A program made the position numbers and the translations under genes. Below the pieces are notes generated by a model. The model was not told the DNA's origin and did no database searches. It saw only the letters and a list, made by a program, of their open reading frames with translations. From positions 186,001 to 250,000 of the forward strand of contig LQBI01000002.1 of the NCBI GenBank assembly GCA_002030045.1: a stretch of DNA of 64,000 nt. Reading direction: 5' to 3'. Positions 15,059 to 22,676 of the stretch are shown here, one piece after another. How positions within the stretch are numbered: position 1 is the first letter of the stretch; each line of letters starts with the position of its first letter. This DNA comes from Candidatus Aegiribacteria sp. MLS_C (lineage in GTDB: Bacteria > Fermentibacterota > Fermentibacteria > Fermentibacterales > JCC-6).

Positions 15059-17002
15059 CTACCTGATGACCATCACCCTGGACGTTGATACCTCGCCGCC
15101 GTTGTCCAGGCGGAAGAAGTACATGCCGGGGACAAGTCCTCCGGTATTCCAGCTCATGGTGGTGCCACCGCTGAGGCTTCCACTGTAGGGAGTGGCTACC
15201 AGGCGGCCCGTGAGGTCGAACACGTGGAGTTCAGCAGGTCCGGTGCCGTTCATGGTTATGACGGCGGTGGACCTCACGGGATTGTTCACCGTCAGGTTGC
15301 CGGGTACCGGAGAGGTCTCTCCGCCTTCCAGCCCTGTGCTGCCCCAGATGGCCATTGCTGCCGAGGGATCGCCCATGAGGTTGTAGCCCTCGTAATAGTA
15401 GTGGGTACGGCCGCCTCCGCTGTAGTACTCGAATACGGAGAGCTTGCCGCCGTTTAGGAAGCCCATGGGCCAGTGGATACCCTGACCCAGGAAGTAGTCG
15501 TACTCGCCCTTTTCCTGGATGTCGTCCTCGTCCCAGTACGAGGAGGGGACCGAGCCCCAGAACCAGAGGCCTCCCCTGTCGGCGGTCCTGGTCCAGGTCT
15601 CGCACCAGGCGGTACCGGTCTCGTAGTCACCCGTCAGGCACGCATGGGAGAGGACGCCGGGCAGCATGTCCCCATTGGTAAGCTGGTTGAAGTCGCTGGA
15701 GCCGAAGGACATGTCTCCCCAGCTCGTCTGGCTTCCGTGGCCGGAGAATGTGAGCATCGAGACACCGCCGTTTATGGATGCTATGGCATCGGCGGCAGTT
15801 CCTCCCTCGTGGGGGTAGACCTTGTCCCATGTATAGCCCAGGGGGTCGAGGTAGGTGTCTATGCAATAGTTGTGCGTGCCCTGTGATACGCTGTAGTTAT
15901 CGCTGCTTGCTATCCAGCAGGTGTTCTGCACCCAGGGCGTCGAACCGCTTACCGTCTGCTCGTAGTCGATGACCCTGTCGGCCATGAGTACCGTCTGGCC
16001 CACAGAGGTCACCGAGAACCTGCCTATGAAGGCGTCGGGCTGGTAGCCTCCGTCGTCGAGGGTAACGTAGTAGAGGTCGGTTACACCGCTGTACTCCGTG
16101 GCGCTGTTGCCGGGGAGATAGGGGGTGTCTCCCACCAGAAGAACATAGACGGGCGGGTTTGTCCAGTTCTCAATGGCGTCCAGTATATAGGCCTCTATCT
16201 CCGAGGAGGAGGACCCGGTAACGCTTAGGTCCACCATTGTCACCTCGAAGCCCTGGCTTTCCTTCCAGGTTACGAAATCGTTCATGCCTGTGGTGACGAA
16301 ATCCTCATGACCGACGATCAGGTAGGGAGCCGGAGGCGTGTCCGTTCCACTCTCGAAGGTGCCGTAGTTCACCGCCAGACCGGACAGTATCTGTTCAAAG
16401 GGTGGAGCGTAGTAGCGGCTTGCGCTGGCGTAGGTTGCCGCAAGGTTGCTGCCGTGGAAGTCGAGCGATATGGTGGCTTCTGAGAGGAGCCGGCAGCTGT
16501 TGTCGGAGGGGTCCCAGCGAAACGGCAGCACCTCGACCAGCGCCAGGTTCCTTCCCCTCATCTGTCCGGCGTGAACCACCCTCACCCACTCCTGCGGGAA
16601 GACAGTCCCCCGGGAATAGACCCCGGGATCCAGTTCCATGGTGAAAGCGTCACGGGGCCTGTTCTTGGGCGCCGACATGATACCTGGCTGTATGGGCCAG
16701 GCGGGCCCGGCGAGTTCGGTCACCGTCTCCCCTGAGATGGAGACCTCTACGGTGGCTTCTAAGGGGATCTCGATCCAGGTGCGGTAGACCGGGACCCTCG
16801 GAAGGGAGAACTCGCTGAGACTTTCCGATCCCTCCATCCAGACCATGGTAAAGTTCTCTCCCCTTATCGGGAGTGTTCGGAACACCGGTTGTGATGCCGA
16901 CAGGTCCAGTACGATACCCTCGGGTGAGGATTCGACGACTGTGAGGCCGGATGCCAGCAGACAGCCGGTTACCGCCATCAGGGTCAGTGCAAGGTACTTC
17001 AT
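15059..17002 (-). CDS. gingipain-family (C25) cysteine peptidase with sorting module
   Basis: A 647-residue secreted peptidase. A signal peptide (about 1-18) and a propeptide-like region (about 20-220) precede a caspase-like C25 domain. It includes YLIVGHEDF, VYVLLVGDTPYLPG, the catalytic His422 in TFSGHGSQTSWGD and Cys455 in LSHACLTGDY. YNLMGDPSAAMAIWG ends the catalytic part. The last ~85 residues are a FlgD-like module (LTVNNPVRS, FDLTGRLVATP, GMYFFRL). It should be exported, zymogenic and surface-bound or released. It is monocistronic with its own terminator; the divergent neighbour is the patatin gene. Substrate specificity cannot be read. Confidence 0.88.
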   Translation of the reverse strand: MKYLALTLMAVTGCLLASGLTVVESSPEGIVLDLSASQPVFRTLPIRGENFTMVWMEGSESLSEFSLPRVPVYRTWIEIPLEATVEVSISGETVTELAGPAWPIQPGIMSAPKNRPRDAFTMELDPGVYSRGTVFPQEWVRVVHAGQMRGRNLALVEVLPFRWDPSDNSCRLLSEATISLDFHGSNLAATYASASRYYAPPFEQILSGLAVNYGTFESGTDTPPAPYLIVGHEDFVTTGMNDFVTWKESQGFEVTMVDLSVTGSSSSEIEAYILDAIENWTNPPVYVLLVGDTPYLPGNSATEYSGVTDLYYVTLDDGGYQPDAFIGRFSVTSVGQTVLMADRVIDYEQTVSGSTPWVQNTCWIASSDNYSVSQGTHNYCIDTYLDPLGYTWDKVYPHEGGTAADAIASINGGVSMLTFSGHGSQTSWGDMSFGSSDFNQLTNGDMLPGVLSHACLTGDYETGTAWCETWTRTADRGGLWFWGSVPSSYWDEDDIQEKGEYDYFLGQGIHWPMGFLNGGKLSVFEYYSGGGRTHYYYEGYNLMGDPSAAMAIWGSTGLEGGETSPVPGNLTVNNPVRSTAVITMNGTGPAELHVFDLTGRLVATPYSGSLSGGTTMSWNTGGLVPGMYFFRLDNGGEVSTSRVMVIR

Positions 17003-17123
17003 GGTTTTCCTTTCGCGCTGGAGAAGGGAGTATTATGATAGTTCAGTTAAGGTATCTGAGGATGCTTCATCTACACAATGATAGAATACAGACAATGGTT
17101 CCCGACGTAAAGGCTTCGGCATC

Positions 17124-19241
17124 ATGTTCTTTCAATGTATTTTAATAGCCGTTTCGGTAATGTCGTCAAGGCCTGGCGGTGATAATGGAGGCGTTTCCCT
17201 GGTCCTTTCGGGAGGCGGCGCCAGGGGTTTCGCGCACGTGGGAGTCCTTATGGCGCTGGAGGAGGAGGGGGTGCCGGTGCGGGCGGTGGCCGGAACCAGC
17301 ATGGGGGCCCTTGTGGGAGGACTCTACAGCTGCGGCTATACTGCCGCAGAGATCGATTCAATAGTAAGAAACACCGACTGGGAGTGGCTGTTCTCTTCCA
17401 GACCGGACAGCAGGCTCACCATTCTTCCCCTCAGGCTATCCGAATCCCGGGACATCCTGACCCTCCAGGTTCGAGGCTTCAGTCCGTTCCTTCCCAGGAG
17501 CGCCATCTCAACCCAGAGGGTTGGATCCCTGCTGACCTCCCTAACAGCGCCAGTCCAGCTGGAGACCGGTCCTTCCTTCGATTCCCTGCCCGTACCTCTG
17601 CGAATAGTGGCATTCGACCTGGTGACAAGATGCAGGATTGTACACTGCAGCGGGACGCTGAGTACCTGCCAGCTGAGTTCCATGGCGGTGCCCGCGGTCT
17701 TCCCGGCGGTGAGGATGGGGACCATGCTGCTGGTGGACGGCGGGGTAGGCGATAACCTTCCTGTGGATGTAGCACGGGACGCATGGGATTATCAGGTGCT
17801 TGCGGTGGACATCTCCTCCGACGAGCCAGGCATCCCCGAGAATCCCACCCTCGTTCAGGTGGGGAGCCTTACCTACAGCGCTCTTTCCTCCAGGGTCAAC
17901 GGCCTGTACGCCGCGAAGCCGGACTACTATTTCAGGCCCGATCTGGCGGGGGCGAGGAGCTGGGAGTTCTCCAGCAGGACCGCCGACTCCCTGATCGATA
18001 TCGGTTACCGCCAGACCCTGGAGTACCTGAGACGCCATCCCGAGATACCGCGGGAAGCCCGTTCATCGTCCGACGACTGCCTGCCGGGGGGAGCTGTGGA
18101 AATAACAGGTGTCGTCTTCACAGGCCTGGAAAGGGTCTCTCCAGATGCAGTCGAGGACTGGACTCTCATTCGGCCGGGAGACACGGCCAGCCAGGCTGAC
18201 CTCCGCAGAGCGGCGGAACAGCTGTACGCCTCTGAACTCTTCGAACTTGTGGACTACACGCTGCAGAACGATGGTAAGGGGGGAGGGGCCCTGCTGGTCT
18301 ACCGTTTCGTGGAGAGGGAGCCATCGTCTATCGGAGTGGGCATGACCTACTGCAGCAGTTTTGGACTGGACGGCAGGATAACCTACAGGCACAGAAACTT
18401 CCTCAACGAAGGCGACCATTTCGTGATGAACCTCGGCGGAGGAGACAGGTACGCCTTCGGGGAGCTGAGGCTCCTCGAACTCTCACCGGGTAGGAGGAAA
18501 TGGTTCGGGGATTACTCGCTCACAGCATTTCAGACCAGGGTCCAGACCTATGAGAGGAACGGCTCCTCCTCGACTCCCGTCGAGACACGATACCTCTGCC
18601 GGGCGGCCGCCGGGTTCTCAAGCGGATGGTCCGGGCTAAGCGAGACTGGTCTGTCCGGTACTCTCCACAGGTACGGCTCCGAAGGACATCAGGGGTTCGG
18701 GTCCCTGTTCGTCTCACATCTCACGGAAACCGTCGACGACCTGCTTCAGCCGGCTTCAGGCATGCGGCTCGGCGCATGGCTTTCCTGGACGCCCTTCACT
18801 CCAAGGAGCCACCTTTCGTTCAATTACGATGTGCTTGCTGCATTCCCGTTCCTCAGGAAGGGAACCCTGATGCTGGTCTCGTGGGGCCAGCTGCTCGCAG
18901 GCAACACCTGGGACTGGCAGCGGAGCAGGATGACCGCGAACAGGAGCATACCGGGAGTGCCACTGTACGCGCTGCCCACCAGACAGAGGGTCGCTCTCCT
19001 GGGAAGGTTCAGGAGACAGCTGAACGGGCCATTCTTCCTTTGCCTCGAGGCCGGTTCCACTTTCGACTGGGAATCCCCGCCGGACCTGGACGAAGGCGAA
19101 TGGACCTTCGGAGCGGGGCTGTCCGCGGGACTGGCGACCCCGGTGGGACCTGCGGCCATAGGCTGGGGCTGGTCCGACAGGTTCCAGGGAAGATGGACCG
19201 TCTCCCTGGGATCCGGACCCACCTACGGACCCGGGAGGTAA
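17124..19241 (+). CDS. type Vd-like patatin phospholipase with POTRA and outer-membrane barrel
   Basis: A 705-residue protein. After a short N-terminal signal it has a patatin domain (about 24-230): oxyanion GGGARGFAH, nucleophile Ser59 in GTSMG and Asp205 in VDGGVGDN. Residues about 300-395 look like a POTRA domain (VEITGVVFTGLERVS ... LYASELFELVDYTL). From about 396 to the end it is a run of amphipathic beta strands (SIGVGMTYCSSFGLDGRITY, HRNFLNEGDHFVMNLGG, and late TPVGPAAIGWGWS) like BamA/TamA barrels. The order patatin-POTRA-barrel is that of PlpD, the type Vd autotransporter. It is predicted to place a lipase at the outer surface. The cupin gene follows after 2 bp. Confidence 0.85.
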   Translation: MFFQCILIAVSVMSSRPGGDNGGVSLVLSGGGARGFAHVGVLMALEEEGVPVRAVAGTSMGALVGGLYSCGYTAAEIDSIVRNTDWEWLFSSRPDSRLTILPLRLSESRDILTLQVRGFSPFLPRSAISTQRVGSLLTSLTAPVQLETGPSFDSLPVPLRIVAFDLVTRCRIVHCSGTLSTCQLSSMAVPAVFPAVRMGTMLLVDGGVGDNLPVDVARDAWDYQVLAVDISSDEPGIPENPTLVQVGSLTYSALSSRVNGLYAAKPDYYFRPDLAGARSWEFSSRTADSLIDIGYRQTLEYLRRHPEIPREARSSSDDCLPGGAVEITGVVFTGLERVSPDAVEDWTLIRPGDTASQADLRRAAEQLYASELFELVDYTLQNDGKGGGALLVYRFVEREPSSIGVGMTYCSSFGLDGRITYRHRNFLNEGDHFVMNLGGGDRYAFGELRLLELSPGRRKWFGDYSLTAFQTRVQTYERNGSSSTPVETRYLCRAAAGFSSGWSGLSETGLSGTLHRYGSEGHQGFGSLFVSHLTETVDDLLQPASGMRLGAWLSWTPFTPRSHLSFNYDVLAAFPFLRKGTLMLVSWGQLLAGNTWDWQRSRMTANRSIPGVPLYALPTRQRVALLGRFRRQLNGPFFLCLEAGSTFDWESPPDLDEGEWTFGAGLSAGLATPVGPAAIGWGWSDRFQGRWTVSLGSGPTYGPGR

Positions 19242-19243
19242 GG

Positions 19244-19603
19244 ATGGCGCTGATCAGGAGGGCCGGAGAGATAAGGGGAGCGAGGGAAACCGCCGCCGGC
19301 TACAGGAAGGTGGTCTCAAGGGTACTGGCGGACCAGGCGCAGGGATGCGGCGACCTTACCGTCAGGATGCTCTCCATCGGGCCCGACGGCAGGCTGCCGA
19401 GGGAGGAAAGGGGTCACCTGAGGGTGTTCGTGGTGATCCAGGGAGAGCTGCTGTTCATGGACGGAGACGGCGCCGTCCATCTCCTTGGGCAGGGGGACGT
19501 GGTCGTGGTGAGACCCCGCGAGAGGCACCACTTCCAGAACGAGTCCGGTTCCGCGGCCAGGCTCCTTGCCGCCGAGATCCAGGAGATCCAGGGACGGACC
19601 TAA
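19244..19603 (+). CDS. small cupin-domain protein
   Basis: A 119-residue protein with GGGAGGTAAGG just before its ATG, overlapping the very end of the patatin gene. The core is a single cupin barrel: LRVFVVIQGELLFMDGDG (motif 1, with Glu but atypical His) and GDVVVVRPRERHHFQNES (motif 2, His-His). It may bind a metal or sense a small molecule; no enzyme is suggested. Its last codons (Gln-Gly-Arg-Thr-stop) lie inside the left arm of the 29-bp inverted repeat described at 19589, so its C-terminus may have been rewritten by that repeat. Confidence 0.75.
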   Translation: MALIRRAGEIRGARETAAGYRKVVSRVLADQAQGCGDLTVRMLSIGPDGRLPREERGHLRVFVVIQGELLFMDGDGAVHLLGQGDVVVVRPRERHHFQNESGSAARLLAAEIQEIQGRT

Positions 19604-19743
19604 ATTCATCAAGTTACGGCTGCATGAACACTTCTCAGTGCGGTAACTTGATGAATTTAGGTCCGTCCCTGGGCACTGGGCAAGCCGGCTGCATGAACAC
19701 TTCTCAGTGCGGTAACTTGATGAATTTAGGTCCGTCCCTGGGC
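19589..19743. repeat. 29-bp perfect inverted repeat plus 58-bp tandem direct repeat at two gene ends
   Basis: Arm A (19589-19617) is the exact reverse complement of arm A' at 19643-19671 and again at 19712-19740. The two A' arms are part of a 58-bp perfect direct repeat (19617-19674 and 19686-19743, period 69). The 25-nt spacer between A and the first A' holds a small CACT/AGTG hairpin. Arm A carries the last codons and TAA of the cupin gene; the second A' carries, on the other strand, the last codons and TAA of metH. Both proteins therefore end in Gln-Gly-Arg-Thr. It could act as a terminator, a small palindromic mobile repeat, or be a fold-back assembly artefact. Confidence 0.9.
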
Positions 19744-22071
19744 CAGCCTCAGCGCTTCCCTGACAGCTCCCGGGGCATCCTTCGCATAACCGTCGGCCCC
19801 TATGGAAGCGGCGAACTCACCTGTGACCACTGCCCCTCCCACCAGGACACGGGTTTTCGATCCTTTCTCCCGCAGCAGCGCGATGACCTTTTCCATCTCG
19901 GGAGCGGTGGTGCTCATAAGTGCGGAGAGGGCCACTATGTCGGCGTTCGCCTCCTCCGCCCCGCGAACGATCTCCTCGCTGGCTACGTCCCTCCCGAGGT
20001 CCGTAACGCTGAACCCGGCGTTCCCGAGGAACATACCGACCAGGTTCTTGCCTATGTCGTGGATGTCGCCCTTTACGGATGCCAGCAGGACCGTTCCGCT
20101 GCCGCCGGTGGCCTCTCCCGGTCCAAGATGCGGCGCCAGCAGGCCGGTCAGTATTCTCGAAGCCTCCGCCGATGCTATCAGGTGAGGAAGAAAGAGCTTC
20201 CTCCTGGAGTAGAGGTCGCCTACCTGGTCCATAGCCGGACCAAGTCCACGGTTCAGTATCTCGCGGGCGTCCGTCCCGGTCTCCAGCAGCTCCCTGGCCG
20301 AGGCCTCGGTCTGCCTGCAGTCGCCCGTCACGATGCTTTTCCTGAGTATTCCCATGAAATCCGGGTCGCTTGACCGGGGATCCAGTTCCGGCATCTTCAT
20401 CTCCACCTTCTCCACCGCTCCTGTAAGCAGTCTTACGCCTCTGCGGGCCTCCAGGATCGCCTGGTCAAGCACATCGGCTATGGCGATGTCCAGACCCATG
20501 GTGCCCATTGCCGAAAGGAGTGCTGCGTTAAGCCCGCTCCTGCCGGGCATGCCGTGGGAGACGTTGGAAATGCCGGCCATGGTGAAGAGCCCCCTTCGCC
20601 TGTACAGGACCAGGGTCTCCAAGGTGATGGAGGCGTCGGCGCCGGTACCCACGGGTCTGACCACAGGGTCCGCAAGGACCCGTGCAGGAGGAAGACCGAA
20701 TTCCTCCAGGATCTCCAGGCCCCTTTCCACCATGGCGAGTCTCTCTTCGGGGGTCTCCCCCAGGCGCCTTCCGTCCATCGACAGAAGAACGGCGTAACCT
20801 CCGTGGCGCATCAGAGTACCTATCCGCGCAGCTATGTGCGCCTCGTCGCAGGTGAGGGAATTCAGGACTGCTATGCCGCCCATCTGGCGGAAAGCCCTCT
20901 CTATCATCTCCGGGTCGGAGAGGTCCACGGAAAGGGGTGGGCCGATGGAGAGCCTGCTGAAGACATCTTCCAGCAACCCATCGGGCACCATCCTCTCCAG
21001 TCCCAGGTTCACGTCTATCAGATCGGCCCTTCCCTGAGCCCTGGCAAGGGAGACCAGGGACAGTGAGTCCCCCTTCGCTATGGATCCCTGAAGGTTCCGC
21101 CTGCCCGTGGGGTTGATGGACTCCCCGGCGACCAGAAGTCCTTCTCCTATACGGACCGTCCTGTCCACGGAAGAGAGAAGCGGCAGCTTCTCCGGTCCCG
21201 GATCGGGAGCCGGTCTTATTCCAACGAGAGCGACGTATTCCCTAACGTGCTCCGGACCGGTGCCGCAGCAGCCGCCAAGGATCGAAGCGCCGCTCCAGGC
21301 GAAGTCCTCAAGCCACGCGGCGAACCTCTCGGGCCCCAGTTCCCACCTTCCTTCTGAAGGCAGGCCGGCGTTCGGTTCCGCAACGACCCTCCTTCGGGAG
21401 AACCGGAGCATCTCCTGGACCACCGGGAGCAGTTCCTCCGGCCCCTCGCCGCAGTTGGCCCCCACTGCATCCACCGGCAGCTGGTCCATCAGGACCGCCA
21501 GGGCGGTGGGGGATGTGCCGGCAAGTGTCATTCCGCTGGTCTCGAAGGTCATCTGAGCAGAGATGAACCCGTCGGGGCAGACGTCCCTCACCGCCAGTAC
21601 CGCGGCCTTCAATTCCCTCGGGTCCGAGAAGGTCTCCAGGAAGAAGATGTCTATCCCTGCAGAGACCAGGGCTTCAGCCTGTGCAGCGAACTGACGGTAG
21701 GCATCGTCCCAGGTGAGTCTGCCGGAAGGGTGGAGCAGACTGCCCGTGGGCCCTATGCTGGCCCCTGTAAGCGTCCTTCCGCCGGAGGCCCGCAGGGCGC
21801 ACTCCGCAAGCCTGCCGTTGATACTCGAAACGAGACCCGGGTCTCCCAGCTTGATGCCGGTCCCTCCGAATGTGCATGTCAGCAGGATGTCGGCACCCGC
21901 TTCCCTGTAGTCCCTGTGCATGCAGAGCACCGTATCGGTGTTCTCCACCGCCCAGAGCTCCGTACTCACGCCGGCGGGCATGCCTCTCTTCATGAGTTCA
22001 GTGCCCGACGCCCCGTCCAGGAAAACAACCCTTTCTCGAAGGAGTTCTCTCAGTCGCTTCGCCTGATCCAT
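19726..22071 (-). CDS. metH: B12-dependent methionine synthase without reactivation domain (MetH)
   Basis: A 781-residue protein. Domains in order: homocysteine-binding barrel (about 1-290) with zinc ligands in GANCGEGP and LGGCCGTGPEHV; pterin-binding barrel (about 305-565) starting VAGESINPTGRRNLQGSI; B12-binding cap (about 570-660); cobalamin Rossmann domain with lower-ligand His671 in DIHDIGKNL. It ends there; the S-adenosylmethionine reactivation domain found in E. coli MetH is missing and is encoded by the overlapping upstream gene. It transfers methyl from methyltetrahydrofolate to homocysteine. It is the last gene of the long lar-met run. Its final codons fall in the 19.6-kb repeat. 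Confidence 0.95.
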   Translation of the reverse strand: MDQAKRLRELLRERVVFLDGASGTELMKRGMPAGVSTELWAVENTDTVLCMHRDYREAGADILLTCTFGGTGIKLGDPGLVSSINGRLAECALRASGGRTLTGASIGPTGSLLHPSGRLTWDDAYRQFAAQAEALVSAGIDIFFLETFSDPRELKAAVLAVRDVCPDGFISAQMTFETSGMTLAGTSPTALAVLMDQLPVDAVGANCGEGPEELLPVVQEMLRFSRRRVVAEPNAGLPSEGRWELGPERFAAWLEDFAWSGASILGGCCGTGPEHVREYVALVGIRPAPDPGPEKLPLLSSVDRTVRIGEGLLVAGESINPTGRRNLQGSIAKGDSLSLVSLARAQGRADLIDVNLGLERMVPDGLLEDVFSRLSIGPPLSVDLSDPEMIERAFRQMGGIAVLNSLTCDEAHIAARIGTLMRHGGYAVLLSMDGRRLGETPEERLAMVERGLEILEEFGLPPARVLADPVVRPVGTGADASITLETLVLYRRRGLFTMAGISNVSHGMPGRSGLNAALLSAMGTMGLDIAIADVLDQAILEARRGVRLLTGAVEKVEMKMPELDPRSSDPDFMGILRKSIVTGDCRQTEASARELLETGTDAREILNRGLGPAMDQVGDLYSRRKLFLPHLIASAEASRILTGLLAPHLGPGEATGGSGTVLLASVKGDIHDIGKNLVGMFLGNAGFSVTDLGRDVASEEIVRGAEEANADIVALSALMSTTAPEMEKVIALLREKGSKTRVLVGGAVVTGEFAASIGADGYAKDAPGAVREALRLAQGRT

Positions 22072-22676
22072 CCGATCACTCCCGTCCCGCTCTTGACCGG
22101 TCTGAGCATGTAGGAATCATTCTCCAGCCTTACTCCCGCACGCTGACCGTCAAGGAGCTTCATTATCCTGTTCTGCGATGATAGGGCAAAGTCACCGAAA
22201 CCCGGTGCGAACCTTCCGGTGGCCGACAACCCGGGCAGCCTCTCGGCCAGCATCTTCTGCAATGCCCTGGAAACCTCCTCCACCATGCAGGACGCCGCCG
22301 AATCCAGGAAGAAGGCCCTGCTCATGAGACCTTTCTCCTGAAGGCCGCGGCACTCCTTCTCGGGAGCCGGCCCGATGGTCACCAGGAATACCGAGACCTT
22401 CTCCGCCCGTTTCATGAACCTTGCCAGGGATGTGCTTTCAAGGACGATCCCCCGGGCTTTCAACCCGTCACCGGTGATTTCCACATCATCCCTGGTAACG
22501 TACAGGGCCTTTGGCAGCGCCAGCACTGAGAGCTGTTCCAGGGCTTCCCCCGCATCACGGCCGAACCCTCCCCTCCTCGACGGAGGACAACCGCTCCTCG
22601 CAAGGACCCTGTCCTCGGATGGAAGGACGGTCTTCGGGTCGAAACGGACAAGGTCGGGGTTACCGGGATCCATCAT
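22050..22676 (-). CDS. stand-alone methionine synthase reactivation-domain protein
   Basis: A 208-residue protein resembling the C-terminal activation domain of MetH. The AdoMet-binding signature appears as RFAPGFGDFALSSQ and the tail as YMLRPVKSGTGVIGW. It would hold S-adenosylmethionine for reductive remethylation of oxidised cobalamin on MetH. It overlaps metH by 22 bp and its ATG overlaps the stop of the BHMT/MTHFR fusion gene as ATGA, so all three are translated together. Split arrangements are known in Thermotoga and clostridia. An alternative start three bases downstream also exists. Confidence 0.88.
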   Translation of the reverse strand: MMDPGNPDLVRFDPKTVLPSEDRVLARSGCPPSRRGGFGRDAGEALEQLSVLALPKALYVTRDDVEITGDGLKARGIVLESTSLARFMKRAEKVSVFLVTIGPAPEKECRGLQEKGLMSRAFFLDSAASCMVEEVSRALQKMLAERLPGLSATGRFAPGFGDFALSSQNRIMKLLDGQRAGVRLENDSYMLRPVKSGTGVIGWIRRSD

